Of a DNA stretch of 64,000 nt, positions 33,212-44,400 are shown piece after piece. A model generated the notes under the pieces. The model ran no database searches. It saw only the letters and a list, made by a program, of their open reading frames with translations, and was not told where the DNA came from. The translations under genes and the position numbers were made by a program. The stretch covers positions 34,449,235 through 34,513,234 of the forward strand of contig CM075781.1 in NCBI GenBank assembly GCA_037974665.1. The letters are read 5' to 3'. The first letter of the stretch is position 1; the number at the start of each line of letters is the position of its first letter. The DNA is from Ehretia macrophylla. Taxonomy: Eukaryota > Streptophyta > Magnoliopsida > Boraginales > Ehretiaceae.

Positions 33212-33982
33212 TACATCTTTTAAGTCGGCACTGCAGGATGCAATGTGTGTTTAATTTTCAGTTTTTTCTTTTGATCCTTCGTTTGTATATTATATATGTT
33301 TTATCTTCTATTCCAATTAATTTGTTGCAGGTGATGTGCAATTGGTTCAATAAGTGTCTTATACTTTTCTTTTCCTTCTTCTGGGTTTGTATGATATTGT
33401 CAATCATAATAAATTACGAACTATTATTTGTACAGATGGATCTCGAGATTTTCCTATCTATAGCCATGGGTGTATATTATAATGCAATGATTCTTCGTAT
33501 TGAAAAAACTGAACCCTCGTTCACATGGTTTTATATATGAAAAAGTCTAAACTTTTCCAAAATCAATTTTTCAATGTGACGAAGAATCGTTGCTTTTCCA
33601 CTCTGTTCATATAGAAATCTAACCTTGTGATTGGATTTTAAACTAAACCCCGATTTTTTAAAAAAAATTTATTATTGTGTATTAGTTACATGAATCTTTG
33701 TGCTATGAAATCCCCAACGTTGGTGACTGGTTGAGGTGGCAGGGCTGGTAGGAGGAAGTGACAGAGGTGGTTTGTGGCAGTGGAGTTGGCTAGAGGAATG
33801 ACAGAGATGGTGGGTAGTAGTCACTGTTATTGGCACATAAAAGCATAATATATATTTCGTGTACAAAAAATTTACAGAAAATATACAGAGCACACTTGTT
33901 AAGTGGCTTAAGTGCATGGTTGAATGTCGTGGGTTTGAATCTTTATAGAAGCAACTCTTTCTAATTTGGTCATTCACATCTT
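33212..33982. other. Nothing recognised
   Basis: AT-rich DNA with short open frames on both strands but no domain that I know. Flank of the solo LTR on one side and of a hAT MITE on the other. Confidence 0.35.
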
Positions 33983-33990
33983 TGTGCGAC

Positions 33991-34435
33991 TAGAGCTGTT
34001 TCAAATAATTTGGGGACCTTGAGCAATCATCTAAATGAGGACCTTAATAAGTAGGTTTTTTCTCAATAAAAAAACTCTAAATTTTCAACTAAAATAATCA
34101 CTACAAATAAAAAAAAAAACCAAAATTAGAATTACAAAATAGCATAATATTACAAGTTAACAAAAAGATAGAGTCATAACCAATCATTAAAAAAAATTAA
34201 AAATTCTTTTAATTGAGGCCAATTGGACCTTAGAGTCCCAACCAATTATTGATGAAAGCCTGCTCGTTTAATGAGCAGACATTGGGACTCTAAGGCCCTC
34301 TTGGTCCCAATTAAAGGACACTAATTTAAGATAGACTTTTATCTCGAAAAAAAAAGTAATTTCTTTAAATTGAGGCCCCTGAGCTAAGGGGGCCTTGGGC
34401 ACAGGCCCCGTTAGCCCAGGGCTTGGGCCGACCTG
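33991..34435. mobile_element. hAT-type MITE with TSD TGTGCGAC
   Basis: A perfect 8-bp direct repeat TGTGCGAC flanks it (33983-33990, 34436-34443). The right end, read reversed, is CAGGTCGGCCCAAGCCCTGG; the left end TAGAGCTGTTTCAAATAATT has drifted. The GGGGCCT...GAGGCCCC content near both ends fits hAT elements of the GGGCCGGCCC type. 445 bp, no coding capacity. Confidence 0.7.
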
Positions 34436-34443
34436 TGTGCGAC

Positions 34444-34887
34444 GTGGCACTATGCCAATGGTCGTAAAATCTACATTTTTGAATGGGTTCTTAGAAGAAG
34501 AAATTTATCTCCAACAACCTACGAGATATATTCACAAAGGACAAGAAGACAAAATATTAAAATTGAGAAAGGCATTGTATGGATTAAAACAAACACCGAG
34601 GGTATAGAATAATAGAATGGACAAATACTTCAATGAACACAATTTCATCAAACGCCCTTATGAACATGTTGTATATGTAAAGATGAAAAGATCACAACAG
34701 TGACATTTTGCTTGTAGCTTATATATGGATGATTTGATTTTTACAGGTAATAATCCAAGCTTGATTGATATTCTTGTATGTATCATGTATTTGCAAGTTG
34801 TTGATATTCTGACCAAACCCGTCAAAGCCAAACTATTTTCCATATTGATGACCATGCTTGGAGTGACCAATTAAGTTTAAGAGGGGG
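34444..34887 (+). pseudogene. Internally deleted Copia pol remnant
   Basis: Reverse transcriptase blocks: VKSTFLNGFLEEEIYLQQP, then KALYGLKQTP at 34573-34602, a stop, and a YMDDLIFTG-like block (~34724) reached after a frameshift. About 60 bp later the sequence jumps to the polyprotein end (DILTKPVKAKLFS, ~34810). RNase H is deleted. The polypurine tract TTTAAGAGGGGG leads into a 3' LTR. It joins the hAT MITE on its left. Confidence 0.8.
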
Positions 34888-35140
34888 TGTTAAATGTTAA
34901 ACTTGATTTAATGAAGAAGAACTTAGACACTGATACATTCATTGTACCTACATGATGAGAGAATGTATCACGTATTTGAATTGTGTCTTTTGGGTAATTC
35001 ATGTATGCAGTATGAAAAGTCATGTATCTATTGATTATATGATACATGTATTAGATGTAGATTCATGTCTTGTAATATCTATGAATAGCTATATCTAATC
35101 TACTCTATTGAAGTAACATAGTTTTTGGAAGCAATTCATG
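34888..35140 (+). repeat. 3' LTR of the deleted Copia (end uncertain)
   Basis: Begins TGTTAAATGTTAAACTTG directly after the polypurine tract and contains repeated ATGTATC(A/T) blocks. The right edge could not be fixed because there is no 5' LTR; 35140 is only approximate. Confidence 0.45.
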
Positions 35141-35560
35141 TGTAGAATTCATTTCATTTATAAATAAATTTCATAAGGAATTCATTTACAAATTAATTCT
35201 CTTGTTTAGAAATATAAAATAATATTAAGTTAATTTTGTTATTTGTAAATTCAAATTGTGTTTGAAACACATGTGAAATTAGAATTAATAGTTGTGTTTT
35301 ACTTAAATACTCATTCTTCTAATCAATTGAAATACGACTATCATATAAGTGTTATCTTATCAATCCATTACCCAAGTACTATCTAAAAATTCAAAAGAAA
35401 AAAAAACAAAGAAATATTTTCAAAAAAATTAAACATTAAATAATCATAATAATTTTAAGTTCAACCAGGCTTGGCTTCTTTTTGATTAATGAAATGAATA
35501 CATCATGTTCGTGATCATCATGACTCCCTAAACAATTATATTAAATATAAATAAGTAATT
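35140..35560. other. AT-rich spacer, nothing recognised
   Basis: AT-rich DNA with GGAATTCATTTA-like motifs that could belong to a degenerate MITE whose other end may lie near 36300; not resolved. Confidence 0.3.
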
Positions 35561-35574
35561 AATTAGGTCTATAT

Positions 35575-35790
35575 AATGTATAAAATATAAACAAGTAATT
35601 AATTAATTAGGTATTATGTATATGGAGTCATGATTCTACATACAGGCTTGGCTTATGTAGAATCATGACTCTATGTACTGCATTTATTTAATTATTTATT
35701 AATTAACTCCATAATGTATCAAATATAAACAAGTAATTAATTAAGTATCAAGTATATGGAGTCATGATTCTACATGCAGGCTTGGCTTCG
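35575..35790. repeat. Direct repeats with an internal palindrome
   Basis: A ~78-bp unit (ATAAACAAGTAATTAATTA... GGAGTCATGATTCTACAT...CAGGCTTGGCTT) occurs at 35575-35652 and 35706-35786. Between and overlapping them, ATGGAGTCATGATTCTACAT (35619-35638) pairs with ATGTAGAATCATGACTCTAT (~35656-35675). GGCTTGGCTTC also precedes the array at ~35469 and follows it. Probably the remains of a small inverted-repeat element. Confidence 0.6.
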
Positions 35791-35799
35791 TTTTTTTTT

Positions 35800-36419
35800 T
35801 TTTTTTTTTGGCTTCTTTCCAAATGATTATTTCTGATTTCAGGGCCTAATTTGGAACAAGATTATACATACAACTTAATCAGGTAGGAAAAAAAAAGTTA
35901 ATTAGGTAGGATACATATTGCCCAAAAGAAAAATCGCGAATAAATTGTAAGGAAAATCAAACGAATACCTGAAAGAAGAGTGAATAGAAGATGTTTTTTT
36001 TTTTTTTTGTCAAAGAGAGAAGAGTGGGGAAGACATTTATATTTTTCTTTTTTGGGTTTTTGACTATTCTTAGAAAAGTCAATAACTTAAATCTGATAGT
36101 AGTTTTGTTCTTAAAAGATTAACAACATAATTAGACAACATAGATTTGTAAATTTTACCTATTGGACTCGAATTTGAGTAAGGCTTGTGGAAATTCAAGA
36201 ATTGTAAATTTTGGATTTATAATTTTTTAAAAAGGTACAACCAAACAAAAAAAAAATTAAATTTACAAATAAATTCCACAAAATTTTATTCCAAACAGTT
36301 TTTTAAGAGTGAAAATTAAAAAATATTATTTCTCCTCTTCACTTATCCTCTAAAATATTTTTTGTGTGGGTACATATTTTTTAAATTTCAACGAATACGT
36401 GGTACTACTGTCTTTTATC
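35800..36419. other. AT-rich spacer, nothing recognised
   Basis: Has T-runs at 35790-35808 and 35995-36009. No coding or repeat boundary that I can support. Confidence 0.35.
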
Positions 36420-37587
36420 AATGCCATCAATAATATCTCCCAATTTTCAACAACTGCTAACATTTTTAATTCCACCACTGGAATGAGAAACGAAAAAGTT
36501 CTCCCCATCGACTTGCTTTAAGAGGTCTCCGGTCCCCCTCGCCATTATTTTCGTAGGGAGATTTTTCCATTGACTTGGTTTAAGAGGTCTCCGAGCCCCG
36601 CTCGTCATAATTTTCGTAGGGAGATTTTTCTCATCACAACTCTTTGAAATCTTCTAATATTTTGTATGCTTCGGTTGTTTTTAGTTTCAATAAGAAAGAT
36701 TAGCTTTTTCATCCATAGCATAACTACATTGTCTAACAATTTAATGCATGTCTGTAATTCAATGGAAGTGGTCACTGTATACGCCATTTTCCCTCCTATT
36801 TTTAGCGCCACCAGACTCGCCAAATCGCCCTATAAGTAGCTTCCCAGTCCACCAACTCCAGTCATCCCCGGTGCATCCCATTTCTCCTATTTTCTTGCTT
36901 GCTTTCCTAAACATAGCTGGTTGTCGGTGTTCACCTAAAAGAAGAGATTACAGAACAATGGATTTATAGTTTTTAGTTGTAAATTTGAGAGTCTACATTT
37001 ATGTATGGCATACTAGTTTATCTAACCATTCAATGGGACACTCTTGGTTCTTACAAGGCCGAACATTCTGCATTCACATTGTTTAGGTTCCACATAAATA
37101 TGAAGCACCCTCTCTCAATTTTCCCTCCTATATATTATCATTAGCTTCCATAAATACCCGATTAGAAATGTTAAATACCACATTATTTTTATTACTTAAA
37201 TATCATTTTTTATATATATGCTTAGTTGGTATACAAAAATAAGAAAAATAAATTAAAAAGTTTGTTATTTTAGATTGTCAACTAAACATTCATGTAAAAA
37301 GTGATATTTAAGTGATAAAAATAGAGTGATATATAAAAATGCTTATTCTCAATTTTGTTAAACCATGTCGCCATGCACCAAATTTTTGGTGTTTCATCCA
37401 ACTTTGACCAAGATAAAAGTTAAAATGAAAAAGACATAGTAAGCAGCAGTAATTCAAGACGTTATGAAACAGTCACATGAAATCTATACTCCAGTGACCA
37501 TCACAGTTTGGTCTTTGTAGTTTTCCACAACCCCTTCAATCTTCACAATTTATGACATCATGAAAGCTGGAAAAACTTGGAAACCAC
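36420..37587 (+). other. Far upstream region of CRK copy 3, with a ~190-bp MITE-like insertion
   Basis: Aligns with 21065-22000 of copy 2. Compared with copy 2 (21730-21775) it has an extra block at about 37162-37350 whose ends are imperfect inverted repeats (ATTTTTATTACTTAAATATCA on the left against its reverse on the right), so a MITE entered after the duplication. A segment with AGAGGTCTCCGG(T/A)CCCC is also locally doubled at 36520-36610. Confidence 0.55.
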
Positions 37588-37896
37588 TTTTGACTAGTGA
37601 ATTTTCTATACCTCAGAAGCCACGGCAGTTTTTTTTCTTTCCATATTCTCCATCTCTTTCTCCTCATTAGTGCTTCTTGCGAGAGATCTGAAAGAAGTGA
37701 AAGATACTTCAAGAAACAAAACAAGCAGGAAAGACTTGATCAAAATGATCACTTTTGACTTAATGAATTTTCTATACCTCAGAAGCCACGGCAATTGTTT
37801 GTTCTCTCTATATTCTCCATCACTTCTCCTCATTAGTTCTTCTTGCAAGAGATCAGAAAGAAGTTAAAGAACTTCAGAAAAAGCCATTCTCCAACC
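37588..37896 (+). promoter_or_regulatory. CRK copy 3 upstream region: two W-box-containing units
   Basis: Units start at 37588 (165 bp) and 37753, both with TTTTGACT. The second runs into the ATG. Same layout as copies 1 and 2, but two units rather than three. Confidence 0.6.
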
Positions 37897-38200
37897 ATGG
37901 TATTTTGCTACTCTTCTAGATGCAGTGTCTTGAAGGTCTGGGTTTCGCTTTATATGCTTTGGTTTCTCATCTTTATTTCTGAAGCTGATCCCCGGTCTTA
38001 TGTATGTCCAAATACAACTACTTATACTCCAAATAGTACCTATCAGGTTAATCTCAATAGCCTTCTCTCTACCCTTTCTGATCCTGATATTACTAGAAAC
38101 AACTTGTTCTACAATGCAACGGCAGGTAATAGTGCCCCTGACAGGGCTTATGGCTTATTTATGCATCGCGGGGATGTTACATTTGATACTTGTCATGATT
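37897..38200 (+). pseudogene. CRK copy 3: exon 1 fragment cut by 5S rDNA
   Basis: Encodes the signal peptide and the first half of DUF26 domain 1, very close to copy 2 (start MVFCYSSRCS; ...[11 protein letters not shown]). The first Cys of the CX8CX2C motif is replaced by His (FMHRGD). The match to CRK ends at TGTCATGATT (38191-38200); the sequence then becomes 5S rDNA spacer within a T-run. The rest of the gene is not in this window, so it was lost or moved. Confidence 0.9.
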
Positions 38201-38202
38201 TT

Positions 38203-39231
38203 TTTGCCCCGGTTAGCCTTGCCAAGATGCTTTATGCATCACATTTCTATTACCGAATCCCACTGCACCTTGGGCAAGACAACTTCGCTTCACGTAGAGG
38301 CCGGGCTCGAAAACCGAGGGCGTGGGGCTTGTGACTAGGTCTCCGTCGCTCCGGTGCCCATAACTTTTGATCCGTAAGGAGTTACGCGACGCACAACATA
38401 CCGTTGGAAAGCTCTCCGAGAGCTCTACGACAGGAGCAGCTAGCCTGCTCGCTGCCCATGCTGTTCGGCCCAAAATCGAACGTTTTCATCAATTTCTGGC
38501 TGCTTTTCTTGTTTTACAATGTTTTTTCGTCCCGGATCGTAAGTCGTGAGCCGCGATAAGGACGACAACCGAACTCGCGATACATTTGAGGGCCCTACAA
38601 CGCGTCGATATCACGTCTTGCGAGGATGCTGCGTTTTCAAAGCGGGTGGGTTGTCGTTAAGCCCATTGGGCCTTTTGATTGGGCCATCTGTCTGGGCATG
38701 ACAGTGAACCGTTAACACATAAGGGATTTGCATCCTCAACATGACGGGTGCGATCATACCAGCACTAATGTACCGGATCCCATCAGAACTCCGAAGTTAA
38801 GCGTGCTTGGGCGAGAGTAGTACTAGGATGGGTGACCCCCTGGGAAGTCCTCGTGTTGCACCCCCCTTTTCAATTTTTTTTGCCCCGGTTAGCCTTGCCA
38901 AGATGCTTTATCCATCACATTTCTATTACCGAATCCCACTGCACCTTGGGCAAGACAACTTCGCTTCACGTAGAGGCTGGGCCCGCAAACCGAGGGCGTG
39001 GGGCTTGTGACCAGGTCTCCGTCGCTCCGGTGCCCATAACTTTTGATCCGTAAGGAGTTACGCGACGCACAACATACCGTTGGAAAGCTCTTCGAGAGCT
39101 CTACGACAGGGGCAGCTAGCCTGCTCGCTGCCCATGCTGTTCGAGCCCAAAATCGAACGTTTTCATCAATTTCTGGCCGTTTTTCTTGTTTTACAATGTT
39201 TTTCCGTCCCGGATCGTACGTCGTGAGCCGC
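38203..39231 (+). repeat. Displaced 5S rDNA: about 1.5 tandem units of 676 bp
   Basis: The spacer landmark GCCCCGGTTAGCCTTGCC occurs at 38206 and 38882, exactly 676 bp apart. Unit 1 holds the spacer 38206-38745 and the 5S gene 38746-38865; unit 2 stops within the spacer at 39230 (after GTGAGCCG) where Gypsy LTR sequence begins. The two spacer copies differ at several sites. The left join to the CRK exon lies in a T-run; the right join shares a C with the LTR. Short microhomology at both joins suggests end-joining or template switching rather than transposition. Confidence 0.85.
38746..38865 (+). rRNA. 5S ribosomal RNA gene
   Basis: 120 nt beginning GGGTGCGATCATACCAGCAC and ending GTCCTCGTGTTGCACCCCC. 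The internal pol III promoter is present: AGTTAAGCGTGCTTGGGC (box A), GTAGTACTAGGATGGGTGA (C-box region). It differs from the usual plant sequence at only a handful of sites (for example GGGTGC for GGATGC, CCGAAGTT for CCGCAGTT, GACCCCCTGG for GACCTCCTGG). A TTTT run follows as terminator. The -28 TATA-like element is weak (ACACATAAGG). It may be transcribed, but being outside an array it is more likely a relic. Confidence 0.92.
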
Positions 39232-41164
39232 CTTGAAAAGAGAGAAAGAAGAAGAAGAAAGAGGAAGAAGAAGAAGGAGAATAAGCTTTGTCCAGCCATT
39301 TCTAGCCATTTTCGAGCTTTTGCTTGCATCCTACAACCTCGAATTATCATTTGCTTGCACAAATGAGGTGATGGATTCTTCAAAACTATTTTTAAATGCT
39401 CATTCAAGATTACATAATGCTCATTTGGTGTTAATATTGTTATAGCTTGCGTATCTAAACTTGGATGAGGAGATTGAGTATTTTGTGTGTTGTAGAACTA
39501 GGACTTGCTCAATTTGTGAATTGATGAACTTGAGAAATCAATAGGTGGGCTTGGTATTGCTCAATTTGTATGTAAAAGTTAGGAGCATGAAGTTAGCCTT
39601 AGAGTTTGGAGGTTGATTTTGATGTTGTGTGTGATGTTGAATTCTTGGTAAGTTGGTAGTTGATTGTTGGTATAGAAGGTTTTGGTTGATGTTTGAACCA
39701 TTATTTGGTGCTTAATAAACCACATTATGTATGCTTGATGGTTTGTAAGAAGTGGGAGGAATGGTAGCAAGAAAAGGAAAGTTCGTGCATTTGATGCACT
39801 GTAGCGTTCACAAGCAGAATTGGCACGACCGAACGACCCCTGGTCTACCGGTCCGCCGGTGGGAGGGGGGTCGTCCGCTGGAGAGGCTTCGGGTTTGACA
39901 TATTTGCCCAATATTTTTCTAAAGGCCATAACTCACTCAATTCAACTTTGAATTGCATTCCGTTTGATTCTAGAGTTATCTACATTCGATAAGCTTCGAT
40001 TCTAAACCAAAATAAAATTAATTGGAGCTTAAGAAGATAGGAAATATAACTGTTTAAGTTGGGACTAATGCGAAGGTGTCGAGTTTGATACATTTTATGT
40101 TCCACTTTGGGGGCAACCTATCCCGTTGACCTCCACTTGTATGTTTATGCATTATATGAACCCTATTTGAAACATGATTACACTAATATGTCATTGACTA
40201 CTGTTACTAACCGGTGGCAACCTACTTTGTTGCCTCCGAGCTTGTTTGCTATGATTGAACTCCACTTTCGCTTGGTGTGTTTCCTTGGAGAGATGGTTGG
40301 TATAATTAAGTTATTGAACACCATGGTGGAAGTTCTGGGCTGCCTGGGCGGCATTGGGCTTGCCAGGACGGACTCGACTATTGTGATTGGGTTGCCTCCA
40401 GAGTACCCTTATCGGTTGGTGTTTGGGGTTTATCATGGAAGCTGATTCGAGACTGGCCATCTCCAACAACTGTTCGAGTATCGTATCATTTGATATCTGG
40501 TAAACCTACCTTCGTTTGGGCCCTCGGAGGGTAGGATTATGCGTTACTGCTTGCTTATTAATTCTTGTACACTAAATGCAACTCTTGCATGACATGTTTT
40601 CAAAAGGATTTTTTAAATGACGAAAATGTTTGCAAAAACCTACCGTGACTTGTAACCCTCGCTGAGCTAAGTGTAGCTCATCCTTTTCTATGACAATCTT
40701 TTAGGTGAGGCTGAGCCTGAGCTAGGGACTCAAGCTTAAGGCGAGACCTACTTGTGTGACAAGTCGGACTTCTGTTTGCTATGATTATGCTTGTTGTTAA
40801 TGCTATTTTGGTGGTTAAACTATGTTAATATTGAACAACTTCAAGTACTGTAATATTCTTTTGGATTTGGTTGTGTAACTAACTTCTAACGTTGGGTTGT
40901 AACTTTATTGCTAGTCTATTCTTTTGAGGCCTAGAAAGTATTGATGTTTGTGGCATGCTTGAGGGTTGAATGTAAGCCTTGTACATATGAACGAACAGGT
41001 TAATAAATGTTAAAGTGCCGAAAGATTTGGGCACCCTTCTTAAAGTTACTTGTGGATATTATAAATGATTAGGTCATGAATGGATGATTGTACAGGGTTA
41101 TCTATCTAGTCCACGTCACATTCCGGCCTTATCTTGGCAACGAGTTCGGGGTCAGGGCGTGACA
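39231..41164 (+). repeat. 5' LTR of the Gypsy element, missing its first ~418 bp
   Basis: Matches the 3' LTR from 46451 to its end, beginning CCTTGAAAAGAGAGAAAG and ending GGGCGTGACA. The part equal to 46034-46450 is absent and 5S rDNA spacer takes its place. The primer-binding site TGGTATCAGAGC follows at 41173-41184. Confidence 0.88.
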
Positions 41165-41422
41165 CCTTTAGGTGGTATCAGAGCTAACGTAGGTTAGTGA
41201 CTGTTCGGGTTTAGGAAAATGGTCCGTGGGTAGATGCCCTAAATAGGAAGACGAACTACTTGAGAGATGTTTTGAATTACTTATGCGATAATGTGACTTA
41301 TGTGTCTATATGTGATTAATAGGTGCTTATGTGTAGTATTTGTTTCTTGCTAATATGAAATCATGTAAATAAGTATAGCCATACACTATACCATATCAAT
41401 GTTAATTTATCCATAATCATTT

Positions 41423-44400
41423 ATGTTAGAAGTAACTATAGGACATGTATACTCATTTCATATCATAATGTATGCGTATCATATAACCATGGGTGGTCCA
41501 TGTGCTATGTCTATAGTGGCAGGTCGTAATACCCGTGCAAATGCTGGAGCACAAGGAATAGGGAATGTTGACCCAGCCAACCCTGGAATAGCCATGTTTA
41601 ACATGATGGCAACTGCGATAGACCGCATGAACAGAGCTATAGAACAGCAAGCAGCAACCGCATCAGCCACAACAGCAACAGCCACAGCTAACAACAACAA
41701 TAATAATAACAATGGTGGTGGTAACAACAACAATAACAACCAAGGTAATGAAGATGATATGTTGAAAGGCTTCCTAGGGTATGGACCTTCTAAGTTCCTC
41801 AGTGAGCCTGACAGTGAGAAGGCGGAGGCTTGGCTTGCCAAGGTAGAGAAGATTTATGTGGCCATGGACTACAATGATGAGAAGAAGGTGTCTTTTGCGA
41901 CCTTCTTGTTGGAGAAGGATGCGGATAAGTAGTGGAGAAATGAGAAGACTCGTTGGGAGTGAAATGGCACCCCAACGACATGGGCTAACTTTTTGAGGTC
42001 TTTCAAAGGCAACTATGTATCAGAAGTGGCATGAGAGAAAAATGAAGAAAAGTTCCTCACTATGAGGCAAGGAAGCTTGTCGGTGGTGCAATATGAAGCT
42101 CGATTCAACAAACTCTCCAAGTATTTGCCGGGATTGGTCCAAACAGAAAGTGCAAGAATCAAACACTTTGTTCGGGGACTAAGGCTTGAAATTCATGATT
42201 TTCTTGCATCCCATTGTTTCACTGATTATGCCGAGATGGTTGATTCGGCATCGCGAGTTGAGAAAAGGAGATTGGATACTCGTGGGGGACCGAGTCAAGT
42301 GAATAAAAGGCCGATGTTGTCACAAGCACCACAGAGATCATACTCAGCCCAGACTCAAGCTTCAAGTTAAGCTAGATCAGCCCCTACCCGACCACAACTG
42401 GGTGCTTCAGTTACTCAATCGGCCAGTGGTTCTTCGGGCAGTACTGCTATCGCCCGTAATATTGTGTGTAGGCATTGTAATAAGAAGGGACATATGAAGG
42501 CCCAATGTTGGAGAAAGAATGGTAGATGCCTTAGATGTGGCAGTGATCAACATCAGGCAAGGTAGTGCCCTAAATGGCAAGGCAAAGATCAACAGCACTA
42601 GATCACAGTCAATGCCCTAGCACAGAGGGTCCAAGCCCGGGTATATGCTGTTGATCAAGAGGAGGTTCCAGAGGCTGCAGTAGTGGTTAAAGGTACTTTC
42701 TTAATTTCAAAGCAATTGGTAAAGGTGCTTATTGATACTGGAGCCACGCATTCTTTTATTTCACCTCAATGTGTGCATCGCATCAAATTGCAAATAGGAC
42801 ATTTATCATGTCATGTAGAAGTTAGCAATCTTATGGGTACCAAGTACATTTCTAAATATGGATGCAAGGAATGTAAAATTCAAATAAAAGGCCGAGCATT
42901 TTTGGCCGATCTCATTGTACTCCCTTTTCAAAAGTATGATGTTATATTGGGAATAGATTGGTTAGCTCACAACTATGCCCAATTAGATTGTCGGACGAAG
43001 ATTGTGAAGTTTCAGGTACCGGGTCAACCTCTAGTTGAGGTAAAAGGTATAGGTAATTCTTCGAGTAATACTATTGTCTCATCTATCAAAGCTGTGAAAT
43101 TAATGAGGAATGGATGCAGTGGATACTTGGCTTATTTGATTAACAAGCCAACTAATCTAGCTAGGCTTGTAGAGGTGCCAGTGGTGAAGGAATATGTTGA
43201 TGTATTTTCAGAAGAATTATCGAGATTGCCACCAAAGAGGGAGATTGACTTTGTGATTGAGGTATTGTCAGGTACTCAGCCCATCTCAAAGGCACCATAT
43301 CGGATGGCCCCGACTGAATTGCAAGAATTGAAGATTCAATTGCAAGTATTGCTAGAAAAATGATTTGTTCAACCTAGTTCATCTTCTTGGGGAGCCCCAG
43401 TATTGTTCGTGAAGAAGAAAGATGGCACCTTGAGGCTATGTATCGATTATCGGGGGTTGAATCATGTGACTGTTAAGAACAAGTATCATTTGCCATTGAT
43501 AGATGAGTTGTTTGATCAATTACAAGTAGCCAAAGTTTATTCGAAGTTTGATTTGAGGCAGGGTTATTATTAGCTTCGCATCAAAAAGGAAGATATGGAT
43601 AAGTCAGCCTTTAGGACAAGGTACGGACATTATGAGTTTGTTGTAATGCCATTTGGACTAACAAATGCTCCTGCTGCCTTTATGGACTTGATGCACAGGG
43701 TGTTCCAGCCTTACTTGGATCAGTTTGTGGTGATATTAATAGATGATATTTTGGTATATTCCAAGACCGAAGATGAGTATGAGAAGCATCTACATATGGT
43801 GTTGCAGAAGTTGCGGGAATATCAGTTGTATGCCAAATTTAGCAAATGTGAGTTTTGGCTTCAACAAGTTTCTTTCTTAGGGCATATAATATCCCAAGCG
43901 GGGATAGCAGTGGATCCATCAAAGATTGAAGTGGTGCAAACGTGGAAGAAGCCCGAGAATGTTACGGAAGTACGCAGCTTCCTTGGGTTAGCCGAGTTCT
44001 ATAAGAGATTTGTGAAAGACTTCTCAAAGATTACAAGACCCCTTACAAGATTGACTCAAAAGAAGGTGAGCTTCACATGGGACGACAAGTATGAAAATAG
44101 CTTCCAAGAGTTGAAGCAGAGATTGACAACCACTCCTATCTTAGCATTGCTCGAGGGAAGTCAGTCAAGGGTTTGTCATCTACAGTAATGCTTCAAATGA
44201 AGGATTAGGATGTGTGTTGATGCAAAATGGTCAAGTCATTGCTTATGCCTCTTGGAAACTAAAGCCTTATGAAATGAAGTACCCCACTCATGAATTGGAG
44301 TTGGCAGCGATAGTGTTCGCATTGAAGAAGTGGAGATATTATTTATGGGAAAACAAGTTCGAGATCTTCACTGACCACAAAAGCTTCAAATATTTATTCT

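Noticed and set aside
33672-33977. 101-aa minus-strand open frame
   Set aside because: No recognisable domain, Ser/His-rich, inside intergenic repeat-like DNA.
38746-38865. Cassandra-type TRIM, whose LTRs carry a 5S-like sequence
   Set aside because: The 5S here is nearly identical to a true plant 5S gene and is set in 676-bp tandem spacer units. No primer site, polypurine tract or flanking LTR pair surrounds it.
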